A stretch of DNA of 6,291 nucleotides from Pseudomonadota bacterium (lineage in GTDB: Bacteria > Pseudomonadota > Gammaproteobacteria > JAKAQQ01). Where the stretch lies: the NCBI GenBank assembly GCA_021828425.1, contig JAKARN010000088.1:1-6291 (forward strand), given 5' to 3'. Shown one piece after another: positions 1-6,278 of this stretch. Each line of letters opens with the position of its first letter. Position 1 is the stretch's first letter. The notes beneath the pieces were generated by a model, which made no database searches, was not told where the DNA came from, and saw only the letters and a program-made list of their open reading frames with translations. Made by a program: the position numbers and the translations under genes.

Positions 1-23
1 TTCCACTGTTCTCAAAACCGCAC

Positions 24-272
24 TTAACTTCGGGCATGTACCGGCCGGTACATCACGGATGCGGGCAAAGAGATCGGAGCCGCGCCAACCTGGCGGATCA
101 GGTAGGGACCCCGCCCAAATCTTTTTACAGCGGACTCGGCTGCTTCTTCAAAGGAATCATACACACCCTCGAGTTGCCCATCATGCACGAGCACCCATTT
201 TCCCATGTGTTGCGATTCGAGATCGTTGCGCATGCGTTCATACGCTGCAATTTCGGAAGTGAGGTCGGCCAT
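24..272 (-). CDS. Small conserved-looking protein of unknown function (82 aa)
   Basis: Function is not known. The 82-aa product has no signal peptide or membrane segment and looks cytoplasmic. It starts with a charged helical stretch (EIAAYERMRNDLE), then a short segment, GKWVLVHDGQLEGVYDSFEEA, resembling the fold of small DUF5678-like proteins. It ends with a striking GRGPYLIRQVG and LPASVMY block. From memory, small proteins with this C-terminal block occur in many proteobacteria, sometimes next to a retropepsin-like aspartic protease gene. I could not check this, and the window ends 23 bases past the stop. The ATG at 272 is chosen because GGGGTGA lies 7 bases upstream and an extended -10 lies at a fitting distance; in-frame codons further upstream read as low-complexity sequence without a good RBS. 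Hand-counted GC over 121-270 is about 52%, visibly lower than in the tad genes. It stops with TAA. Confidence 0.72.
   Translation of the reverse strand: MADLTSEIAAYERMRNDLESQHMGKWVLVHDGQLEGVYDSFEEAAESAVKRFGRGPYLIRQVGAAPISLPASVMYRPVHARS
36..53. repeat. Perfect 18-bp palindrome at the 3' end of the small gene
   Basis: The bases atgtaccggccggtacat are identical to their own reverse complement over 18 positions. The palindrome lies inside the coding sequence of the 82-aa protein (residues MYRPVH), ending 9 bases before its stop codon. The flanking bases do not extend it. It lacks a loop and a following T-tract, so it is not a standard intrinsic terminator. It could be a binding site for a dimeric protein, or chance. 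Confidence 0.6.
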
Positions 273-279
273 GAACCGA

Positions 280-286
280 TCACCCC
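280..286 (-). promoter_or_regulatory. Shine-Dalgarno site for the 82-aa gene
   Basis: The minus strand reads GGGGTGA, close to GGAGGTGA, 7 bases before the ATG at 272. It favours this start over longer in-frame readings. Confidence 0.55.
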
Positions 287-302
287 GCGACGAGAGTGTT
301 CC

Positions 303-311
303 AGTATAGCA
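303..311 (-). promoter_or_regulatory. Extended -10 promoter for the 82-aa gene
   Basis: The minus strand reads TGCTATACT, matching the extended -10 pattern TGnTATAAT at all but one specified position. No convincing -35 hexamer is seen 16-18 bases upstream, as is common for extended -10 promoters. Transcription would start near 296, giving a leader of roughly 24 bases that contains the RBS. This would give the small gene its own transcription unit, separate from the genes to its right. Confidence 0.5.
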
Positions 312-491
312 GGAGAGTGGAGTGCCCCTGCAGGACCATCCGATCGTCATCGAGACTCTCGCACAACAGACCGCCTCCCCGATCCGGCGCAGGAATGGAT
401 GTCTGTGTGATTCCGGTCCGGACGCGAGAGCGTAGGGCGGGGATCCGTGCACCCACTTCCTCACCACCCCGGTCCCTCACCCGGCCTCCCA

Positions 492-1142
492 TCAGAACCC
501 GTAACGGAATGACAGCATGAGGGACTGGTAACTTCCGGTATCGGCAAAGAAGGCCACCCGGGCATGCGGGCCGGTATAAAACGAGAGACCGGCATAAAAG
601 CCGCTCAAGGTGTCGCCTTGGATCGGACTGGTCACGTTCGTCTTGCCCGAAAGGAGCTGGCTGCCGCTGAAATGCCGGACATAGAGTCCCGCCGACAGGC
701 GGGCCGCCCATAGCCGGTACCAGGCCCCGGCGCGGGACGCCACACCCAGCCAGTGGAGCCGGTATTGCTCGGGTCCCACGCTGTCACTCACCCGGTGGTA
801 GGTCCCTCCAAGTTCGAGGGTGAACCCCCAGATTTTCTGGACGGGAAGGAAGGAGGTGACCGAAACTCCCGCATAGTAGCCGCCGAGATTGAGGCCGGTG
901 AGCGCGGGGTTGGTATCCTGCGTCACCCCGAGGTAGCCACCGCGGAACGCCACGTCGATGAGATGGTGATACCAGTAATGGCCCAGCTGGATGCCCGCTT
1001 CGGTGATGTGGGTCTTGTCAGTCGACCCGTTGATGCTGAAACCGGTCTGTGCATGTGAAAACTCGAAGGCCGAGCTGAATCCCTGGGCGGCCGCCACGGC
1101 GGGAAGCACCAGAAAAAAGACCAGGGCAAGGCGTCTGAGCAT
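492..1142 (-). CDS. Putative outer-membrane beta-barrel protein, unrecognised family (216 aa)
   Basis: I do not recognise the family. The N-terminus is a clear Sec signal peptide: MLRRL, a hydrophobic core, then AVAAA with likely signal peptidase I cleavage before Gln20. The mature part of about 197 residues has no helical membrane segment. It shows alternating polar and hydrophobic stretches rich in Tyr, Gly and Phe, such as GLNLGGYYAGVSV (83-95) and LSGFYAGLSFYTG (179-191). It ends in SLMLSFRYGF with a terminal Phe, typical of BAM-inserted barrels. The length suits about 8 strands. The ATG at 1142 has GGAGA 7 bases upstream. It lies 96 bp behind the TadE-like gene on the same strand with no terminator between, so co-expression is possible. 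A PagL-type lipid A deacylase was considered because of His157-Phe-Ser159, but the Asn after Ser and a Glu at the expected distance are absent. Confidence 0.8.
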   Translation of the reverse strand: MLRRLALVFFLVLPAVAAAQGFSSAFEFSHAQTGFSINGSTDKTHITEAGIQLGHYWYHHLIDVAFRGGYLGVTQDTNPALTGLNLGGYYAGVSVTSFLPVQKIWGFTLELGGTYHRVSDSVGPEQYRLHWLGVASRAGAWYRLWAARLSAGLYVRHFSGSQLLSGKTNVTSPIQGDTLSGFYAGLSFYTGPHARVAFFADTGSYQSLMLSFRYGF

Positions 1143-1148
1143 GTTGAT

Positions 1149-1153
1149 TCTCC
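1149..1153 (-). promoter_or_regulatory. Shine-Dalgarno site for the beta-barrel gene
   Basis: The minus strand reads GGAGA, 6 to 7 bases before the ATG at 1142. It is a better RBS than at most junctions of the neighbouring operon, fitting independent initiation of this gene. Confidence 0.6.
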
Positions 1154-1229
1154 AATGACGAAAGTGGACAGGCGTGGACGGAAATCGTTCGTGGGGGTGT
1201 TTTTGTCTATCTCGTGCTGGACCGGGTGT

Positions 1230-1237
1230 GGGGGGGG
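1230..1237. repeat. Run of eight G (C on the coding strand)
   Basis: Eight consecutive Gs begin one base after the TadE-like stop codon in the direction of transcription, in the spacer before the beta-barrel gene. It lies outside any coding frame, so a length change would not shift a protein. It could alter spacing in a regulatory region, but no promoter is recognisable around it. Confidence 0.5.
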
Positions 1238-1238
1238 C

Positions 1239-1979
1239 TCATGGCTGGACCGCCGGTGACTGCATGAGGGCGGTTCCATCTGCCACGATCGGCATGCCGG
1301 ACTGCGCATAACAGGCCTGGTCCCAGACGGCGGTGTCCTTTCCGATGTAGCTCGCATGCGTGAGGACCCACGAGGAACTCGGCGGTGGGTTCACGAGCGA
1401 CATGATCGTCCGGATCGTGGTATTGATGAGGGGGATGATCAGGGGATAGCAGTAATGCACGCGGACCTTGAGCAGGTTCGCGTCCTGGATGTCTTCCTTC
1501 GAGCTCTGACCCGGTGTCGGGAGCTTGTAGAGGAGGCGGGCGTTGGGGATCGCCTGGATGTGGCTCACCGAGCCGGAGGGCGTCACGAAGGGAACCTGGG
1601 TCGCAAAGTCCTGGAAGGCCTGGGCGCTCGGGTTCAGGATCGTGATCTTGACCGTGAGCGGGTTTGTGGCCGCGAGGAGCGCGAGCCCCCGGGCCTCCAC
1701 GGCACCCGAGAGCGAAGGCGTCCCGGTCATGCCCTTCTGGTAGAGGGGGGCCAATCCCTCGGCGATGCCCTCCCGGATCGAGGACAGGGAGGCGTTGTTG
1801 ACCGCCCCGTTGCGGGCCCCGTCGAAGGCCGCAAGATCGAGAGTGGCCTTGGCCATGAAGACCAGTGCGAACTGGATCGTGCCGAGGATCAGGAGAAGGA
1901 GGGAGGGAAGGACGATCAGGTACTCCACGAGGGCCTGTCCACCCTCCCGCCTCCGGCGCCGGATCGGGGACCGCAACAT
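1239..1979 (-). CDS. tadE: TadE-like pseudopilin (246 aa)
   Basis: Likely a minor pilin-like protein of the Tad pilus. After a basic leader (RSPIRRRRREGG) comes GQALVEY, in which cleavage after Gly14 puts Glu at +5 and Tyr at +6. This is the signature of Flp and TadE/TadF prepilins processed by the TadV/CpaA peptidase. One hydrophobic segment follows (about residues 20-43, LIVLPSLLLL onward), then DLAAFDGARNGAV, typical of the TadE N-terminal domain. The rest (60-246) is periplasmic and carries two cysteines (Cys177, Cys223) that could form a disulfide, plus the stretch KVRVHYCYPLIIPLI (171-185). At 246 aa it is longer than a minimal TadE. The ATG at 1979 overlaps the upstream TGA by one base (TGATG); a longer in-frame reading to 2177 would run through the lipoprotein gene and is rejected. 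TadF or TadG-type proteins share this N-terminus, so the letter is less certain than the family. Confidence 0.85.
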   Translation of the reverse strand: MLRSPIRRRRREGGQALVEYLIVLPSLLLLILGTIQFALVFMAKATLDLAAFDGARNGAVNNASLSSIREGIAEGLAPLYQKGMTGTPSLSGAVEARGLALLAATNPLTVKITILNPSAQAFQDFATQVPFVTPSGSVSHIQAIPNARLLYKLPTPGQSSKEDIQDANLLKVRVHYCYPLIIPLINTTIRTIMSLVNPPPSSSWVLTHASYIGKDTAVWDQACYAQSGMPIVADGTALMQSPAVQP

Positions 1980-2464
1980 CAGGAGGGTCCGCCGGGCTGG
2001 GATGGACGCGCGGTGTCCGGCGGGGAGGAGAGACGGTTCGTCCGGGGCATTTTCTTGAGGAGGCGGATCACCCGCTCGATCCGTTTCCGGACCGGATCGG
2101 CCGCCGGCGTCGTGTTGTAGGCCTCGATCAAGGTGGCCCAGGCGATCCGCAGGCGGACAACCGCGAGGTTGTACCACGCCTGGCCATCCTGGGGATCGAG
2201 CCGCGTAGCCTGAAGGTAGGCATGAACGGCCTTTTGGGGGTGACCCTCGAGGGCGTAGAGGTTCCCCACGCGGGTCCAGACCGTGGGGTCATGGAGACGT
2301 CCGGCCAGGCTGCGGTAATCGGCCAGCGCTTGGGCGATCTGCCCTTTGTCATAGGCCACCTCAGCCTTTCGGGTGAGGACCGTGAGGTGGTGCCCCGTGG
2401 GGCTCGTGGCACATCCCGACAACAGGAGCCCCAAGCCGACTCCGAGCAGTCCGCGGCGCCTCAT
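1979..2464 (-). CDS. tadD: TPR lipoprotein, TadD-like (161 aa)
   Basis: Probably the TadD-type lipoprotein, thought in Tad systems to help secretin or pilus assembly at the outer membrane. The N-terminus is basic (MRRRG), then hydrophobic, then LLSGC with the lipidated cysteine at residue 18. Position +2 is Ala, which does not signal inner-membrane retention. Helical repeats follow: AEVAYDKGQIAQALADYRSL (about 34-53) and a clear TPR, VWTRVGNLYALEGHPQKAVH, continuing AYLQATRLDP (about 62-91). A partial third repeat begins with WYNLAVVRLRIA (97-108). The tail is Pro/Ser rich. A second ATG exists 6 bases upstream (2470). I prefer 2464 because it makes the same ATGA overlap with the preceding stop as the other junctions, and the GGCGGGA sequence sits 6 bases before it but almost touches the 2470 ATG. 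It is shorter than many TadD proteins, so the symbol is by analogy. Confidence 0.8.
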   Translation of the reverse strand: MRRRGLLGVGLGLLLSGCATSPTGHHLTVLTRKAEVAYDKGQIAQALADYRSLAGRLHDPTVWTRVGNLYALEGHPQKAVHAYLQATRLDPQDGQAWYNLAVVRLRIAWATLIEAYNTTPAADPVRKRIERVIRLLKKMPRTNRLSSPPDTARPSQPGGPS

Positions 2465-2814
2465 GGCCATTCCCGCCAGCGGAGAACCAGGCCCGGTTCG
2501 AGATCCCGCGCCATCGGGGTCCCGGCCGGAAGCTCAAGCACCAGGCGGGCCCCTCGGGCCATCGCGAAACGGAACGGACGCAGGGGCCGCGCGACCTTGA
2601 GAACCGCCCCGTCGCCGTTCATGAACACCACATCCAGGGCATAGTGCATACCCCAGGTATGGACCGAGCCGCAGCGGTCGATCCAGAGTCCCTGGCCTGG
2701 CGTGAGGGCCGGACGGGCCAGAAGCCCGCGCCCGCGTTCCCACGCGTTTGTCGTGCGCCACACCTCATGCAGAAGAACCTGTCCATGGGGATCCTCGACC
2801 CGGCCCCGCCTCAC
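2461..2814 (-). CDS. DUF192 family protein (117 aa)
   Basis: The protein belongs to the DUF192 (PF02643) family by the core motif CGSVHTWGMHYALDVVFMN (48-66), followed by GAVLKVARPLRPFRF (69-83) and ARLVLELPAGT (89-99), which match the family order. The biochemical role of the family is not established. Many family members carry an export signal; this one has none, so it appears cytoplasmic. It starts with GTG at 2814, in a GTGA overlap with the TadC stop, and AAGG lies 6 bases upstream; no usable in-frame ATG exists near the beginning, the first methionine codon being residue 56. Its stop overlaps the next gene. From memory, DUF192 genes do occur beside tad genes in some proteobacteria. A role in pilus assembly is inference from the shared operon only. 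Confidence 0.85.
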   Translation of the reverse strand: MRRGRVEDPHGQVLLHEVWRTTNAWERGRGLLARPALTPGQGLWIDRCGSVHTWGMHYALDVVFMNGDGAVLKVARPLRPFRFAMARGARLVLELPAGTPMARDLEPGLVLRWREWP

Positions 2815-3689
2815 ATCACGCCTTGCTGCTTGATCATCATGATGATCGGGAAAGCCAGCACGATGAAGGTCGTGGGGAAAATGAAGAGAACCAGGGGCAG
2901 CATCAGCTTGACCGGTGCCTCCATGGCCAGCTTCTCGGCACGCTGGAAGCGTTCCGTGCGACGGCGTTCCGCCTGCACCCGCATGACCTTGCCCACGCTG
3001 GCACCCACCTGTTCCGCCTGGACGATCGCGGAGACCACCGAACTCACCTCCGGGATCTTGAGCCGGTTGTCCATCCGCCTCAAGGCATCGGCCCGGGTGA
3101 GACCGGAACGGATATCGCGCAGGACCAGGAAGAGTTCCTGCCGCATGGGGCCCACCGGTCCTTTCTCGACGGTCTGCGCGAGCGCACCGGCCAGGTTGAG
3201 CCCCGCCTCGATGGCGAGGGTGAAGTAGTCGAGGTACATGGGCAGGGCCTTGAGGATGTCCTTGCGCCGCGTCTCATAGCGGTTCTTGAGCCAGATGAGC
3301 GGGTAGAAGAACCCCAGGGTGGCCACGAGCAGGGGCAGGACCAGGCCCAGCATGCCACCCAGCGGCTTGAGTGCCATGAAGGCCAGCACGAACGTGACAC
3401 TCCCGGCGAACACGCGGGTCGCAAAAAACTCCTCCGCGTTCATCATGTAGGTGGCGCCGGCCCGTGCCAGCTGCTGGTGGGTGTTTTCGAGCAACTGGGC
3501 CGGCAGGCGGGAACAGAGGTAGTAGGCCAGGAAGCGGATGATCGGCCAGATCACCCGGAGCAGGGGGGGCAGCGGATCCAGGTACTGCCGCTCGTCATCC
3601 GGCACCTCCTCGTGCATCGCGGCGATCCACCAGAAGACCAGGATGACCGAGCCGGCCACCGAAACGGCAATCAGGATATACCAGATCAT
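2811..3689 (-). CDS. tadC: Tad pilus inner-membrane platform protein TadC (292 aa)
   Basis: This is the second type II secretion F-domain protein of the Tad machine, which with TadB forms the inner-membrane platform driven by the CpaF/TadA ATPase. Hydrophobic segments are seen at about residues 2-23, 93-108, 112-133 and 262-286. The cytoplasmic T2SSF domain spans about 149-274, beginning LPMYLDYFTLAIEAGLNLAGAL and including the conserved-type stretch AIVQAEQVGASVGKVMRVQA (221-240). The tail PIIMMIKQQGVM is usual for TadC. The ATG at 3689 overlaps the TadB stop as ATGA. No Shine-Dalgarno is seen before it, so translation probably depends on coupling to TadB. A longer in-frame reading to 3767 would overlap TadB by 78 more bases and adds a charged, non-family N-terminus, so it is rejected. 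The order TadB before TadC supports the assignment. Confidence 0.92.
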   Translation of the reverse strand: MIWYILIAVSVAGSVILVFWWIAAMHEEVPDDERQYLDPLPPLLRVIWPIIRFLAYYLCSRLPAQLLENTHQQLARAGATYMMNAEEFFATRVFAGSVTFVLAFMALKPLGGMLGLVLPLLVATLGFFYPLIWLKNRYETRRKDILKALPMYLDYFTLAIEAGLNLAGALAQTVEKGPVGPMRQELFLVLRDIRSGLTRADALRRMDNRLKIPEVSSVVSAIVQAEQVGASVGKVMRVQAERRRTERFQRAEKLAMEAPVKLMLPLVLFIFPTTFIVLAFPIIMMIKQQGVM

Positions 3690-4546
3690 ACGTCGATACT
3701 CGTGATGCGCCGGATCCCGTACCAGCCCATCAGCTCCATGAAGGCGATCACGCCGAGCACGATCCATCCGGTCAGGGTATGGAACAGGGGATGCATGGCC
3801 TTGGGCTCCATGAGGTCGAGGACGAGCATGAGCAGGAGCGGCAGGCCCGCCATGACCACGCCCTGGACCTTGCCCTGCGCGGTCAGGCTCTCGATCTTGC
3901 CTTCCACCTGCATCTTGCGGTAGATCGTATCCGCGAGCGATTCCAGCATGTCGGCCAGGTTGCCACCGGTCTCGCGGGCGATGCGCAGGCCCGCCGAGAA
4001 CATGATGAACTCCTGGACCGGCAGGCGCTTTTCCATGTCCTTCAAGGAGTCCTCGAAGCTGGCACCCAGCTTCTGCGCGCGGAGCATGAGGGCGAACTCC
4101 TGGTTGATCGGCGGCTTGGTCTCGTTCACCAGGTTCTCGAGGGCCACGGCCAGGCTGGTGCCGGCGCGCAACGAGGCCGCCATCATCATCATCGCGTCGG
4201 GAAACTGCGAGGCAAACTGCTTGAGGCGCCGCTTGCGCATCACGCCGACCACGATCTTGGGAGCCAGGAAGGGAACGACCAGGCTGATGGCGGTGAACAC
4301 CGGGTTCCCGGTCACGATCCAGAGGATGACCGGCAGGAGGAGATAGGCCGCAAACTGGACCATGGCCAGCTTGTTGTAATCAATGAAAACGAAGAGGTCG
4401 GCGAGATCCCGGGAGGCGGTCTCCTTGATCCGCTCCTTCTGCCAGCGGGCCCCCAGGCCCAGGGCCTGGCCCAGGAGGATGAACAGGGCGGCCGCAGCCC
4501 CGAAGCCGCAGATGCCGATCAGCCAGTACGTCGCGGTGGCGCTCAT
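3686..4546 (-). CDS. tadB: Tad pilus inner-membrane platform protein TadB (286 aa)
   Basis: This is the first of the paired F-domain platform proteins (CpaG in Caulobacter naming). Hydrophobic segments lie at about 8-27, 62-79, 83-101, 228-246 and 258-276. The T2SSF domain at about 115-240 starts FPDAMMMMAASLRAGTSLA, contains LRAQKLGASFEDSL (155-168), and has the family-typical GLRIARETGGNLADMLESLA (186-205), then ESLTAQGKVQG before the next membrane segment. Length is ordinary for TadB. The ATG at 4546 overlaps the ATPase stop as ATGA, and a GGCGGAAG stretch about 8 bases upstream can serve as RBS. Together with TadC it should form the membrane ring that couples ATP hydrolysis to pilin movement. 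The run of four methionines (119-122) lies in a segment that is Met/Leu-rich in relatives and is not alarming. Confidence 0.93.
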   Translation of the reverse strand: MSATATYWLIGICGFGAAAALFILLGQALGLGARWQKERIKETASRDLADLFVFIDYNKLAMVQFAAYLLLPVILWIVTGNPVFTAISLVVPFLAPKIVVGVMRKRRLKQFASQFPDAMMMMAASLRAGTSLAVALENLVNETKPPINQEFALMLRAQKLGASFEDSLKDMEKRLPVQEFIMFSAGLRIARETGGNLADMLESLADTIYRKMQVEGKIESLTAQGKVQGVVMAGLPLLLMLVLDLMEPKAMHPLFHTLTGWIVLGVIAFMELMGWYGIRRITSIDV

Positions 4547-6261
4547 GACGGACTTCCGCCCTTCTGGTCTTCAAAAAAGATGTTGCGGTCGACCTCGATC
4601 CCCCGCCGCTGCAGGTCCTCGTAGAACTCGGGGATCCGCCCGGTGGCCACGAAGCGTCCCTGGATCTTGTGGTCGGGTCCGTAACCCTCCTGCTTGAAGA
4701 GGAAGATGTCCTGCAGCTGGATGGTCTGGTTCTCCATTCCGGTGACCTCGGTGACATGCGTGATCTTGCGGCTGCCGCAGGAAAAACGCGTCTGCTGCAC
4801 GATCAGGTGGATCGCCGAGGAAATCTGCTGGCGGATCGCGAGCACCGGGAGTTCCATTCCCGCCATGAGCACCATGACCTCGAGACGGGACAGGGTGTCG
4901 CGCGGCGCATTGGCATGGACCGTTGTCAGCGAACCGTCATGCCCCGTGTTCATGGCCTGCAGCATGTCCAGCGCCTCGCCGCCCCGGCACTCCCCGACGA
5001 CGATCCGGTCCGGCCGCATGCGGAGGCTGTTGCGGACGAGGTCGCGGATGGTGACCGCCCCCTCCCCCTCGATGTTGGCCGGCCGGGCCTCGAGGGAGAC
5101 CAGGTTGGGCTGGTAGAGCCGGAGTTCGGCCGCGTCCTCGATGGTGACCACCCGGTCGCTGTCCGGGATGAAGTTGGACAGGATGTTGAGCAAGGTCGTC
5201 TTGCCCGAGCCCGTTCCTCCGGAAATCAGGATGTTCCGCCGCTGCTGGACGGCCAGTTTGAGGAAGGCCATCATCGGCCGGTTTGCCGACTTGAAGGTCA
5301 CGAGATCGTCGTCGGTGAGCCGGCGTTTCGAGAACTTGCGGATCGTGATGCACGGCCCCTTGAGTGCCAGGGGCGGGATGATGGCATTCACGCGGGAACC
5401 GTCCTTGAGCCGTCCGTCGACCATCGGCGAGGCCTCGTCGATGCGCCGGCCCAGGGGGGCGATGATCCGCTCGATCGTGGACACGACGGCCTTGTCACCC
5501 GAAAAGGCGATGTTGGATTCCCCGAGCTGTCCGGCGCGCTCGACGTAGACCTGGTCATAACGGTTGACCATGATTTCCGTGACGCTGTCGTCGGCAAGCA
5601 GCATCTCGAGCGCACCCAGTCCCACCGCCTCGTTGAGTGCGTTCTGGGCCAGAAACCCCCGCTGGGGATCGGACGCCATGGTCGGATCCTCGTTGATGAT
5701 CTCCTCGATCAGTTCCTGGGTCTTCTGCCGGAGTTCGGACTCCTCCATCTTGCTCGTGTCGATGCGCCGGAAATCCATCCGGGAGATCAGCCGTTCCTGG
5801 ATCAGCCGCAGCTTGGCAAAACTCTGGGCATTCTCGGACGGTGCCGCGACCGGCTTCTTCTCGGCCAGGGGCTCGTTCGCGGGTGCAGCCGGGGCGGCCG
5901 GCATCCCGCTCTTTGGACGGGCATCGGCCGAGGGCATGGCCAGGGGGTCCTGCGCGATGCGGGTCTCGGTGGTGGGCTCGACCCCGATCCGGTAGGCCCC
6001 GATCTCGATGACGTCGCGCTCCCCGAGCGGGCCGTGGACCCCGGTGATCCGCTCTCCGTTCACCTTCGTGGGAAAACTCGAGGACTCCTCCTTCACATAC
6101 AGGAGGTTGTCGTCCTGGTAGATGGTGGCATGACGTCTCGCCACCTGCCAGCCCTGCAGGAGCACCAGGTTCTCGTCCGACTTGCCGATCGAGGCGCTGG
6201 CCGAGGTGCAGGTGACCGTTTCGACCTTGCCGCGTGAATTCGTGATGTTGACCCGAAACAT
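4543..6261 (-). CDS. cpaF: FHA-domain CpaF/TadA-type secretion ATPase (572 aa)
   Basis: This is the hexameric motor ATPase of the Tad pilus, fused to an N-terminal FHA domain. FHA spans about 20-95: [26 protein letters not shown] and [12 protein letters not shown] Pro/Ala-rich linker follows (about 100-145). A helical domain comes next (about 148-195), then the TadA/GspE core with [13 protein letters not shown] (229-241). Walker A is GGTGSGKTT (348-356), the Asp box is VTIEDAAEL (372-380), Walker B is DRIVVGE (418-424) and the His box is [12 protein letters not shown] (440-451). All catalytic motifs are intact, so an active enzyme is expected. In the FHA part, several usual phosphothreonine contacts are replaced: GK instead of GR (26-27), Ala41 instead of Ser in SRxH, and FP instead of NG (63-64). 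At 572 aa it is longer than plain CpaF because of the FHA domain and linker. The ATG at 6261 has GGGAGG 9 bases upstream. Confidence 0.95.
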   Translation of the reverse strand: MFRVNITNSRGKVETVTCTSASASIGKSDENLVLLQGWQVARRHATIYQDDNLLYVKEESSSFPTKVNGERITGVHGPLGERDVIEIGAYRIGVEPTTETRIAQDPLAMPSADARPKSGMPAAPAAPANEPLAEKKPVAAPSENAQSFAKLRLIQERLISRMDFRRIDTSKMEESELRQKTQELIEEIINEDPTMASDPQRGFLAQNALNEAVGLGALEMLLADDSVTEIMVNRYDQVYVERAGQLGESNIAFSGDKAVVSTIERIIAPLGRRIDEASPMVDGRLKDGSRVNAIIPPLALKGPCITIRKFSKRRLTDDDLVTFKSANRPMMAFLKLAVQQRRNILISGGTGSGKTTLLNILSNFIPDSDRVVTIEDAAELRLYQPNLVSLEARPANIEGEGAVTIRDLVRNSLRMRPDRIVVGECRGGEALDMLQAMNTGHDGSLTTVHANAPRDTLSRLEVMVLMAGMELPVLAIRQQISSAIHLIVQQTRFSCGSRKITHVTEVTGMENQTIQLQDIFLFKQEGYGPDHKIQGRFVATGRIPEFYEDLQRRGIEVDRNIFFEDQKGGSPS

Positions 6262-6270
6262 GGAAAGCGT

Positions 6271-6276
6271 CCTCCC
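6271..6276 (-). promoter_or_regulatory. Shine-Dalgarno site for the ATPase gene
   Basis: The minus strand reads GGGAGG, followed by A, with 9 bases from GGGAGG to the ATG at 6261. It is the strongest RBS in the window and fixes the start used for the ATPase. Confidence 0.75.
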
Positions 6277-6278
6277 GG

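Noticed and set aside
1..23. Start of a further gene at the left edge (GTG at 6-4 on the minus strand)
   Set aside because: Only two codons would be visible and no RBS is apparent, so a gene call cannot be supported.
351..361. Short inverted repeat cgagactctcg in the spacer as a terminator
   Set aside because: The arms are five bases with one base between, leaving no room for a loop, and no T-tract follows on either strand.
492..1142. PagL-like lipid A deacylase identity for the barrel protein
   Set aside because: His157-x-Ser159 is suggestive, but the Asn expected after Ser and a catalytic Glu about 14 residues after the His are missing, and overall similarity is not evident.
1979..2177. 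Upstream extension of the TadE-like protein
   Set aside because: It would overlap the lipoprotein gene by almost 200 bases and add a Pro/Arg-rich leader before a normal prepilin N-terminus.
1356..2644. Plus-strand open frames opposite the TadE-like, TPR and DUF192 genes
   Set aside because: They show Arg/Gly-rich shadow composition and cross several well-supported minus-strand genes.
2832..2847. Perfect 16-bp palindrome gatcatcatgatgatc
   Set aside because: It encodes the Ile-Ile-Met-Met-Ile tail of TadC, where repeated ATC and ATG codons create the symmetry without needing a regulatory role.
2748..3923. Plus-strand open frame of 391 codons opposite tadC and the end of tadB
   Set aside because: The translation is His/Glu/Gln-rich with no recognisable fold and spans two real genes on the other strand, so it is a codon-usage shadow.
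3779..4624. Plus-strand open frame of 281 codons opposite tadB
   Set aside because: Same low-complexity His/Glu/Gly composition and fully antisense to tadB; no RBS or domain supports it.
4669..6237. A 522-codon open frame on the plus strand opposite the ATPase
   Set aside because: It is rich in Arg, Gly, Asp and His with no domain, lies wholly antisense to a gene with intact Walker motifs, and is the usual open shadow frame of a GC-rich gene.
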